Assembly: GCA_958443265.1 (NCBI GenBank)
Contig: CAUCKA010000003.1
Coordinates: forward strand, 165,142-229,141
Origin: an uncultured Collinsella sp.
Lineage (GTDB): Bacteria > Actinomycetota > Coriobacteriia > Coriobacteriales > Coriobacteriaceae
Length of the DNA: 64,000 bases
Reading direction: 5' to 3'
Position 1 is the stretch's first letter. Every line of letters begins with the position of its first letter. Of the stretch, positions 8,188 through 15,360 are shown in pieces. Below the pieces are notes generated by a model, which saw nothing but the letters and a program-made list of their open reading frames with translations, was not told the origin of the DNA and did no database searches. Position numbers and translations under genes: made by a program.

Positions 8188-10365
8188 ATGAACTTCCGCT
8201 CATCTCTCGCCTGTACCTCGAGCGATATCGCCCGCTGGGGGCTGCGCTCCGTCCTTAAGCGCCAGGGCGGCGTACTCCCCGGCCGCATCGCCATGAAGAT
8301 CGACCCCGAGCTGCTAAGCGACCTCGCGGGCCTTGTCGACCGCAGTGTGGTGATCACCGGTACTAACGGCAAGACCACCACATCCAACCTCATCGCCGAC
8401 GCCGTTGCCGCCAGCGGCGCCACCGTGGTATGCAACCGCGCCGGAAACAACATGGAGCCGGGCGTGGTGGGCGCGTTGCTCGAGGCGCGCGGCAACCTTA
8501 AGCGAACCGCCAGCAGCAAGCGCGTAGGCGTCTTTGAGTGCGACGAGCTCTACACCGTACGCGTTCTGCCCAAGCTCAAGCCGACGTACTTTGTGCTGCT
8601 CAACCTGTTCCGCGACCAGCTGGACCGTTACGGCGAGATCGACCACACCCAGGACGTCATCGCCCACGCGCTGGAGCTTTCACCGGCAACGACGCTCATC
8701 TACAACGCAGACGACCCGCTGTGTGCCGCGATCGCCGCGCGCGTTCCCAATGCAAGCATCGCCTTTGGCATCGACGGTGCCACGGGCACCGAGTCCGATC
8801 GCATTAGCGACTCGCGTTTTTGCTCGCAATGTAACGCGCCGTTGGAGTACGACTATGTGCAGTACGGACAGCTTGGCGCATACCATTGCCCCTCGTGTGG
8901 CTGGGCCCGCCCTGGGCTTGTCCGTCGCGTGGCGAGCGTGGAGCTCGGCTGCGACGGCTACGGCTTTGACCTGGTCTTTGGATCTGCGCCCGACGCGGCT
9001 GCCGTACACATCGCCACGCGCTACAACGGCCTGTACATGGTCTACAACGTAGCCGCAGCCTTCTTCGCCGCCCACGAGCTGGGCGTGGACGCGGCGCATC
9101 TGCAGCCCACGCTCGATGCCTACATCCCCGCCGGCGGGCGTATGGGCCGCTGGGAGATCGCCGGCCGTACCGTCGAGGCAAACCTGGCCAAAAATCCCGT
9201 GGGTTTCGATCGCCAGATTCAGTCCATTAAAACGGCAGGCGGCAGGCTCTGCGCCTTCTTCCTCAACGACAACGATGCCGACGGCCACGATGTATCGTGG
9301 ATCTACGACGTCGACTTTGAGCGCATCGCCGACACAACGGGACTTGTCGCCTTTGCCGGCGGCACGCGCGCGCACGACATGCAGGTGCGCCTCAAGTACG
9401 CCGGCATCGATGCCGCCATCATCTCGAATATCGAGCAGGCGATCGGCGCCGTGGCAGACGAGGAGGCTGGCGACACTTTCTATGCCGTCGCCAACTACAC
9501 GGCCTTTCCGCCACTGGTCAAGGAGCTCGATGGGCTCAAAGACACCGATGCGGCTACGGTTGCCGCCCACGCTGCAACGTGCGCCGATGGCAGTGCCGTT
9601 CCCGTCGGCGTCGCGCCGGTCGAGCTCTCGCGCCCGCTGCGCATCGTCTACCTGTATCCCGATGCCCTCAACCTCTATGGCGACGGCGGCAATGTCATCG
9701 CCCTCGAGCGCCGCTGCGCCTGGCGCGGCATCCCCGTTCGCGTGGACGAGGTCCGCATGGGCGAGTCGCTCGATCTGCATGATGCCGATATCGTCATGAT
9801 GGGCGGCGGCTCCGACCGCGACCAACTGGCCGTGGCACACGAGCTGCTCGCTCAAAAAGACAAGGTTGCGGCCTATGTTGAGGACGGCGGCACACTGCTT
9901 GCCATCTGTGGCAGCTATCAGCTGCTCGGCCGTTCGTACTACATGGGCGACGATCGCATCGAGGGCTTGGGCGTCATTGCCGCCGAAACTGTACGCGGCT
10001 CCGACCGACTAATCGGCAACGTCGCCGCCAAGACCGACCTGGCGCCTGAGCCCTTTGTGGGATTCGAGAACCACGGCGGCCGCACCCTGCTCGATACAGA
10101 GGCCACGCCGCTCGGAACGTCCGTCGTCGCGGGCACCGGCAACAACGGCGACGATGGCTTTGAGGGTCTGATCTACAAGGGCGTCATCGGCACGTACCTA
10201 CACGGACCGGCGCTGCCCAAGAACCCCGAGCTTGCCGACTGGCTCATCGCCCACGCCCTCGAGCGCCGAGGCGATACGCAGGCCACAGCCCTGCTGCCGC
10301 TCAAGCCCCTCGACGACACCTACGAGCACGCCGCCCACGACGCAGCCATGAAGCTCCTCCCCTAA
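8188..10365 (+). CDS. Fused lipid II isoglutaminyl synthase MurT-GatD
   Basis: This single 725-residue protein joins both subunits of the enzyme that amidates D-glutamate in lipid II of Gram-positive peptidoglycan. Residues 1 to about 455 are a Mur-ligase-like MurT, with ATP loop GTNGKTTTS (58-66), a four-cysteine zinc ribbon (C212, C215, C234, C237) and a C-terminal DUF1727-like part. Residues from about 485 are the GatD glutaminase: catalytic Cys574 in LLAICGSYQLLG and His672 in GTYLHGPALP. In staphylococci and streptococci these are two genes. Here a linker of about 30 residues (APVELSRPLRIVYLYPD onward) joins them. All key residues are present, so it should be active. Confidence 0.9.
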   Translation: MNFRSSLACTSSDIARWGLRSVLKRQGGVLPGRIAMKIDPELLSDLAGLVDRSVVITGTNGKTTTSNLIADAVAASGATVVCNRAGNNMEPGVVGALLEARGNLKRTASSKRVGVFECDELYTVRVLPKLKPTYFVLLNLFRDQLDRYGEIDHTQDVIAHALELSPATTLIYNADDPLCAAIAARVPNASIAFGIDGATGTESDRISDSRFCSQCNAPLEYDYVQYGQLGAYHCPSCGWARPGLVRRVASVELGCDGYGFDLVFGSAPDAAAVHIATRYNGLYMVYNVAAAFFAAHELGVDAAHLQPTLDAYIPAGGRMGRWEIAGRTVEANLAKNPVGFDRQIQSIKTAGGRLCAFFLNDNDADGHDVSWIYDVDFERIADTTGLVAFAGGTRAHDMQVRLKYAGIDAAIISNIEQAIGAVADEEAGDTFYAVANYTAFPPLVKELDGLKDTDAATVAAHAATCADGSAVPVGVAPVELSRPLRIVYLYPDALNLYGDGGNVIALERRCAWRGIPVRVDEVRMGESLDLHDADIVMMGGGSDRDQLAVAHELLAQKDKVAAYVEDGGTLLAICGSYQLLGRSYYMGDDRIEGLGVIAAETVRGSDRLIGNVAAKTDLAPEPFVGFENHGGRTLLDTEATPLGTSVVAGTGNNGDDGFEGLIYKGVIGTYLHGPALPKNPELADWLIAHALERRGDTQATALLPLKPLDDTYEHAAHDAAMKLLP

Positions 10366-10372
10366 CGCCCCG

Positions 10373-10404
10373 CCACCACAAAGGGACAGGCACCTTTGTG
10401 GTGG
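10373..10404. repeat. Hairpin repeat, ACCACCACAAAGG family, copy 1
   Basis: CCACCACAAAGG pairs with CCTTTGTGGTGG around GGACAGGCA. This short hairpin follows murT-gatD and may end its transcript. Related copies occur at 43601, 54917, 55878 and 57461. Confidence 0.8.
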
Positions 10405-10464
10405 TTTTCCAGTTTGCCAACGATATACGCGCCGGCAAAAAAGTCTGCTATACTCTTTCCCGCT

Positions 10465-10541
10465 GTCCCCATCGTCTAGCGGCCAAGGACGCCACCCTTT
10501 CAAGGTGGATATCGCGGGTTCGAATCCCGCTGGGGGCACCA
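10465..10541 (+). tRNA. tRNA-Glu (anticodon UUC)
   Basis: A complete 77-base tRNA with genomic CCA. The acceptor stem GTCCCCA pairs with TGGGGGC (one G-T pair), the anticodon loop is CTTTCAA with TTC at positions 34-36, and the T-loop is TTCGAAT. A -10-like TATACT lies at 10449-10454. A terminator follows directly. Confidence 0.96.
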
Positions 10542-10553
10542 TTTGAAATCTGA

Positions 10554-10585
10554 AGCCCGTTACCAATTCGGTGACGGGCTTTTTT
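10554..10585 (+). terminator. Terminator of tRNA-Glu
   Basis: AGCCCGTTACC / GGTGACGGGCT stem followed by TTTTTT. A diverged second copy (10741-10773) belongs to the duplicated module downstream. Confidence 0.9.
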
Positions 10586-10591
10586 CTTCCC

Positions 10592-10812
10592 CAACGCCGG
10601 GATTCGAACCCGACAGGGTGCGGAGCTGAGGAAACGCGCAAGCGTTTTCCAGCGCAGCACGCAAGGAGCGGAGCGACGCAGCGAAAGCGGGCGGCGCCAG
10701 CCGCACGCGGACATCCCGCTGGGGGCACCATTTAAATCGATAGCCCGTTACCCTCGCGGTGGCGGGCATTTTTCTGCCTCAACGCCGGGATTCGAACCCG
10801 ACAGGGTGCGGA
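10592..10812. repeat. Duplicated module behind tRNA-Glu carrying inverted T-arm copies
   Basis: A 33-bp sequence occurs twice without change (10592-10624 and 10780-10812). On the minus strand it reads CCCTGTCGGGTTCGAATCCC, a T-arm with the same loop as the adjacent tRNA-Glu but facing it. Between the copies are GC-rich stem-loops, then at 10713-10733 a second copy of the tRNA 3' end including GGGGGCACCA, followed by a diverged copy of the terminator. The whole is a roughly 188-bp duplication of tRNA tail, terminator and T-arm. A similar module lies behind ssrA. Confidence 0.75.
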
Positions 10813-10834
10813 TCCCGGCACCATCGCAAGGCCT

Positions 10835-11054
10835 GTGGGCAAAAAATGGCAAATATGAGTACTGTTACCGATTTAGTAACAGCGAATTCGGCCTTTTATA
10901 TGGTGAATCAGATGTCAAATCAACGACCTAGTGCTCAGATTGGGCCCGACCTCAGCTATATACCTGGACATATATGGTCCAACTCGGCAAAAACTGCCAT
11001 TTTGATATGGAACTAGTTTAGTGACAGTACTCATATTTGACGGTTTTTGCCCAC
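10835..11054. repeat. 220-bp element bounded by 34-bp inverted repeats
   Basis: The left end (10835-10868) and the reverse complement of the right end (11021-11054) agree at 30 of 34 positions, sharing GTGGGCAAAAA and CAAATATGAGTACTGT. Inside are further palindromes: CTGTTAC...GTAACAG (10862-10882) and TGGACATATATGGTCCA (10967-10983). It is AT-richer than its surroundings and has no convincing gene. Size and ends suggest a MITE-like or otherwise structured non-coding element. Confidence 0.7.
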
Positions 11055-11118
11055 GACCCCTTATTGCGTGGGCGGATCAGTTGCAAAACGGACTCCAAAG
11101 CGTCCCTCGCAAACAAAA

Positions 11119-11149
11119 AGCCGGGCCCCGCGCGATGCGGACCCCGGCT
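11119..11149 (-). terminator. Terminator of glnA
   Basis: AGCCGGGGTCCGC / GCGGGGCCCGGCT stem followed on the minus strand by TTTTTGTTTG, just after the glnA stop. Confidence 0.88.
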
Positions 11150-11178
11150 CAATACCATGACGATATGTCGGTTACGCT

Positions 11179-13266
11179 CTACACGTAGAACAGGATGTCG
11201 TCGTAGGTCGGAACCGGCCAGTAGTCGGCGGCCACGATCTCCTCCATGGCATCCACGGCGGCGCGCAGTGTATCCATAGCGGGAACGACCTCGTGTGCAT
11301 ACACGTTGGCCTGCTCCTGGCCATCGAGGGTCTCGGCCTTCTGGTGCACGGCGTCGAGAGCCTTGATGGAATCGTTGATGGCGGTGATGCCGTTGCAGAG
11401 CTTGTTGAGCGTGTTCTGCTCGCACTGCATGGCAGCGTCGGCACCGGCGGCGCGGATTGTCTCCAGGCCCTTAGCGACCTTGGTGGCATAGGCGGTGATG
11501 ACCGGGCGATAGGTACGACGTGCCTCGCGAATCATCGTGGTAGCCTCGATGTTCATGAGCTTGTTGTACTTCTCGAGCTTGCAGTCGTAGCGGCACTGGG
11601 CCTCGGCGCGGGTCAGAACGCCCGTCTCCTCAAAGAGCGCGATGGCCTTATCGGAAACAAAGGCAGGCAGTGCGTCGGCCGTGGTCTTGTTGTTGGCAAG
11701 GCCGCGCTTCTCGGCCTCGACGGGCCACTCGTCGGAGTAGCCGTCGCCGGAGAACAGGATGCGCTGGTGATCGGTCAGGACCTTCTTGCAGTACTCGAGC
11801 GCAGCGTCCTGGAATTTGTCCTCGGGCGTGCCCTCAAGTGCATCGGCAAAGGACTTGAGCGACTTGGCCACGGCAGCATCGAGCACCAGGTTGGAGTCGG
11901 AGACGTTCTGCTCGGAGCCGCAGGCACGGAACTCAAACTTGTTGCCGGTGAAAGCGAACGGGGAGGTGCGGTTGCGGTCGGTGTTGTCCTGCATCAGCTT
12001 GGGCAGGGTGTCGGCGCCCAGGTCGAGCACGCCGCGCGTGGCGTGGACGGAAGCCTTGCCGTCGATGATCTTCTCGACGACCTCGGTAAGCTGGTCGCCC
12101 AGGAAGATGGACATAATCGCCGGAGGAGCCTCGTTGGCGCCCAGACGGTGGTCATTGCCGGCCGAAGCGACGGAAGCGCGCAGGAGCTCCTGATAGTTGT
12201 CGACGGCCTCGATCACCGCGGTGAGGAAGACGATGAACTGCAGGTTGTCGAGCGGGGTGTCGCCCGGATCGAGCAGGTTCTCGGACTCGGTGCCGAGCGA
12301 CCAGTTGTTGTGCTTGCCCGAACCGTTGATGCCCTCGAACGGCTTCTCATGCAGCAGGCAGACCAGATCGTGGCGGGAGGCGATGAGCTTCATCTTCTCC
12401 ATCATGACCAGGTTCTGGTCGATGGCCTCGTTGACCTCGCCATAGACGGGGGCGAGCTCATGCTGGCAGGGGGCAACCTCGTTGTGCTTAGTCTTGGCGG
12501 GGATGCCGAGCGCCCACAGCTCGTTGTCCAGGTCCTTCATATAGGACGAGACGGTGGGGCGGATTGCGCCAAAGTAGTGCTCCTCGAGCTCCTGGCCCTT
12601 GCAGGGAGCGGCGCCAAAGAGCGTGCGGCCGGTGATGACCAGGTCCTTGCGCTTGCGGTAGGCATCCTTCTTGATCAGGAAGTACTCCTGCTCGTCACCC
12701 ACGGAAGGAACGACCTTCTTGGGGGTCTTGCCAAAGAGTGCCAGTACACGCTTGGACTCACGCGAGAGCGCGGTCATGGAGCGCAGCAGCGGGGTCTTCT
12801 TGTCCAGGGCCTCGCCCGTGTAGGAGCAGAAGGCCGTGGGGATGCACAGGACATCGTCCTTAATGAAGGCGGGGCTGGTAGGATCCCAAGCGGTGTAGCC
12901 ACGGGCCTCGAAGGTGGCACGCAGGCCGCCGTTGGGGAAGCTGGAGGCATCGGGCTCGCCCTGGATGAGGTTCTTGCCCGTAAACTTGGTAATGGCGGTG
13001 CCGTCGTGGTTGGGCTCGAGGAAGCTGTCGTGCTTCTCGGAAGTAATGCCCGAAAGCGGCTGGAACCAGTGCGCGTAGTGCGTGGCGCCCTTGGAGATGG
13101 CCCAGACCTTCATGGCGTGGGCAACGGCGTTGGCCACATCCAGGTCGAGCGGCTCACCGTCCTCGAGGGTTGCAGCAAGGCGCTTCCAAATGTCCTTGGG
13201 GAGGTAGTCCTTCATGACTTCCTCAGAGAACACCATGGTCCCGAAGCGGTCAGTAAGATCGGCCAT
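11179..13266 (-). CDS. glnA: Glutamine synthetase type III
   Basis: This 695-residue enzyme is of the GSIII/GlnN class, much longer than GSI (about 450). It condenses ammonia and glutamate to glutamine with ATP and is a main entry point for nitrogen. Recognisable are the N-terminal GSIII part (RFGTMVFSEEVMKDYLPK, HYAHWFQPLSGITSEKHDSF), the catalytic core (NEVAPCQHELAPVYGEVN, NGSGKHNNWSLGT) and the GSIII-specific C-terminal helices. The start at 13266 is preceded by GAAGGGAG. It is monocistronic with its own terminator. The C-terminus is complete. Confidence 0.96.
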   Translation of the reverse strand: MADLTDRFGTMVFSEEVMKDYLPKDIWKRLAATLEDGEPLDLDVANAVAHAMKVWAISKGATHYAHWFQPLSGITSEKHDSFLEPNHDGTAITKFTGKNLIQGEPDASSFPNGGLRATFEARGYTAWDPTSPAFIKDDVLCIPTAFCSYTGEALDKKTPLLRSMTALSRESKRVLALFGKTPKKVVPSVGDEQEYFLIKKDAYRKRKDLVITGRTLFGAAPCKGQELEEHYFGAIRPTVSSYMKDLDNELWALGIPAKTKHNEVAPCQHELAPVYGEVNEAIDQNLVMMEKMKLIASRHDLVCLLHEKPFEGINGSGKHNNWSLGTESENLLDPGDTPLDNLQFIVFLTAVIEAVDNYQELLRASVASAGNDHRLGANEAPPAIMSIFLGDQLTEVVEKIIDGKASVHATRGVLDLGADTLPKLMQDNTDRNRTSPFAFTGNKFEFRACGSEQNVSDSNLVLDAAVAKSLKSFADALEGTPEDKFQDAALEYCKKVLTDHQRILFSGDGYSDEWPVEAEKRGLANNKTTADALPAFVSDKAIALFEETGVLTRAEAQCRYDCKLEKYNKLMNIEATTMIREARRTYRPVITAYATKVAKGLETIRAAGADAAMQCEQNTLNKLCNGITAINDSIKALDAVHQKAETLDGQEQANVYAHEVVPAMDTLRAAVDAMEEIVAADYWPVPTYDDILFYV

Positions 13267-13690
13267 ACGGAACTCCCTTCGTATCGGCACCGCGTGAGAT
13301 GCGGTGTTGATTACTAACGAACGAGTCATAGCTTAGACTCGCCGTGTTTCCGCGACATTACCGTTATGTTGCTGTCGCGAAACCAATCAATGAGGTTACC
13401 GCATCACAGCGGCACTGCCGCCCTTAATGGCCAATCAACTGTATAAATTGCAGACCTCTCCCCATGATTTAAGGGCAGTCAATTTGGGACAGGGCTTTCT
13501 TAACTGGTATTTCGCATCAGATACCATTCAATATAGCCCTTTCCTACATTGACCGCTCTGCTATAGGCAATGCCGATAGCAAGGCATCTTTGATTGGTAT
13601 CCCTAAATCGCGAGTAAAACTCCACCGTGGCACAGCGGTGCTGTAGAATCCTTACAACACATCGCACCCAGGCATCTAAAGGAGCACGAT
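13267..13690. other. Divergent promoter region between glnA and metF
   Basis: This 424-base AT-richer stretch must hold the promoters of glnA (minus) and of the metF operon (plus). It contains small palindromes such as TTTCCGCGACA...TGTCGCGAAA (13348-13382). No cobalamin or SAM riboswitch consensus was recognised, and no gene. Confidence 0.5.
13505..13526. promoter_or_regulatory. Candidate operator TGGTAT-N10-ATACCA upstream of metF
   Basis: Two perfectly inverted six-base half-sites ten bases apart, with a further TTGGTAT half-site near 13595, in the metF/glnA intergenic region. This is the type of site bound by dimeric regulators. The cognate protein is unknown. Confidence 0.3.
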
Positions 13691-14563
13691 ATGCGCGTCG
13701 ACGAGGTTTTTAAGCAGGCAGCATCCCAGGGCACCACGTCCGTTTCGTTTGAGATGTTCCCGCCCAAGGGTGAGCTTACCCTCGATACGGCTCGCGAGGT
13801 GGCAGGCAACCTGTGCAAGCTTTCACCGAGCTTTGTCTCGGTCACTTGTTCCGCTGGCGGCTCGGGTAACGGTGCCACCACCGCCCCCATTGCACATATG
13901 ATTACGAGCGAATTCGATACGCCCTCGGTGGCGCACCTCACCTGCGTGGGCCGCTCGCACGCTGATATCGCCGCCAAGATCGACGAGTATCGCACCGCCG
14001 GCGTGGAAAACGTGCTGGCCCTGCGCGGAGACCTGCCCGCTGGCGCGACTGAGGACGACAAGCCCGCCTCCGACTACGCCTACGCCCGTGACCTCATCCC
14101 CGAGCTCGTCGACGCCGGCTTTTGCGTGGGCGCCGCAGCCTACCCCGAGGGCCACATTGCTTGCGAGGATCTTAACCTCTCGGTCGAGCACCTCAAGCAA
14201 AAGCAAGACGCCGGCGCGAGCTTCTTTGTGACGCAGCTCTTCTTTGATAACGAGTGCTTCTATCGCTTCCGCGAGCTTGCCGACAAGGCCGGCATCACCG
14301 TGCCTATTACCGCGGGCATCATGCCGTTTATGGGCAAGTCGCAGATCAGCCGCATGGTCTTTATGTGCGGCGCGTCGCTGCCCTCCCCCGTCATCAAGAT
14401 CCTCGCCAAGTACGAGAACGACCCCGAGAGCCTGCAGGCAGCCGGTGTAGATTATGCTGCTCGTCAGCTTTGCGACCTTAAGGAGCACGGTGCCGACGGT
14501 CTGCACCTGTACACTATGAACCGTCCTGCAATCGCCGCGACCATTATGGAGCGCCTGGGGTAA
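13691..14563 (+). CDS. metF: Methylenetetrahydrofolate reductase
   Basis: This 290-residue FAD TIM-barrel enzyme reduces 5,10-methylene-THF to 5-methyl-THF, the methyl donor for methionine synthase. Typical segments are VSFEMFPPKGE near the N-terminus, SVTCSAGGSGN, THLTCVGRS-like AHLTCVGRSHADI, NVLALRGDLP and ASFFVTQLFFDN, ending with LYTMNRP. The start has AAAGGAG six bases upstream. Its stop overlaps the start of the next gene (TAATG), and metH follows, so the three genes form a methionine-synthesis operon. Confidence 0.96.
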   Translation: MRVDEVFKQAASQGTTSVSFEMFPPKGELTLDTAREVAGNLCKLSPSFVSVTCSAGGSGNGATTAPIAHMITSEFDTPSVAHLTCVGRSHADIAAKIDEYRTAGVENVLALRGDLPAGATEDDKPASDYAYARDLIPELVDAGFCVGAAAYPEGHIACEDLNLSVEHLKQKQDAGASFFVTQLFFDNECFYRFRELADKAGITVPITAGIMPFMGKSQISRMVFMCGASLPSPVIKILAKYENDPESLQAAGVDYAARQLCDLKEHGADGLHLYTMNRPAIAATIMERLG

Positions 14564-15351
14564 TGGAAAAACCGCACGTCGATACAACCGTTGTTGAAGT
14601 GCCGGCCGACCTTGCGTCGCCGGCGCTTTATCGTATCGATGCCGCCCACCATCCCCGCGTCGACCGTGCCGAAATGTTGCGCTATCTGGGCTACGGCGGC
14701 CAGCAGATTGAGCCCGAGTTAGCGCAGCGTATTGAGCTTGTCGTTGAGCGTCTGGAGCTGGACATTGAGCCCCGTGGCGTGCGCCGCATATTTGCCATCG
14801 ATGCCACGGGCGTCGATGAACAGGGCGAGCCCTGCATTCGCCTAGTCGGCACCAACGTTGAACTGCGCGGTCGCGATATCTATCGCCACCTCAAAGACGC
14901 CCGCTTTGCCGCACTCATGGCATGCACCCTCGGCATGGACGCCGAACGCCGTCTGCGCACCACGGGAGCTCAGCAGCCCCTAGAGGGAGCCGTGCTCGAC
15001 GCCGCATGCTCCGCCTACGTGGAGGCCGCCGTCGAGCAGATGGACCAGCAAGTCAAGGCTGCGGCCGCTGCACACGGACTCGCCGGTAACTGGCGCTTTA
15101 GTCCCGGCTATGGCGACTGTCCGCTCTCGGCCCAGCGCTCGATCGCGGCTGCACTCAACGCCACGCGCCTCATTGGACTTACCGTCACCCCCACCAGCCT
15201 GCTCATGCCCACCAAGAGCGTGACCGCGGTGATCGGCCTGTTTGACGGCGAAGTCCACGACGCCCAGAGCCGCCCCACCTGCAATATCTGCCGCATGCGC
15301 GAGCACTGCCGCTTCCGCGCCGCCCACACCACCTGCTATTCCAGCCATTAG
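14563..15351 (+). CDS. Stand-alone MetH reactivation-domain protein
   Basis: This 262-residue protein resembles the C-terminal activation domain of cobalamin-dependent methionine synthase, which binds S-adenosylmethionine and remethylates oxidised cob(II)alamin. The hallmark segment is FSPGYGDCPLSAQ near residue 180, followed by LTVTPTSLLMPTKSVTAVIG and a cysteine cluster (CNICRMREHCRF). The metH gene directly downstream lacks this domain, so the activity is supplied in trans. It is translationally coupled to metF by a TAATG overlap. Confidence 0.88.
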   Translation: MEKPHVDTTVVEVPADLASPALYRIDAAHHPRVDRAEMLRYLGYGGQQIEPELAQRIELVVERLELDIEPRGVRRIFAIDATGVDEQGEPCIRLVGTNVELRGRDIYRHLKDARFAALMACTLGMDAERRLRTTGAQQPLEGAVLDAACSAYVEAAVEQMDQQVKAAAAAHGLAGNWRFSPGYGDCPLSAQRSIAAALNATRLIGLTVTPTSLLMPTKSVTAVIGLFDGEVHDAQSRPTCNICRMREHCRFRAAHTTCYSSH

Positions 15352-15360
15352 GAGCCCCCG

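Noticed and set aside
10600..10640. Possible second tRNA on the minus strand behind tRNA-Glu
   Set aside because: Only a T-arm-like hairpin is present. No acceptor, D or anticodon arm can be formed.
11293..13317. Open frame of 674 codons opposite glnA
   Set aside because: Antisense shadow: Val/Gly/Leu-rich with no domain, while glnA on the other strand is fully conserved.
13267..13690. Possible B12 or SAM riboswitch before metF
   Set aside because: No B12-box or SAM-box consensus could be found, only small palindromes.
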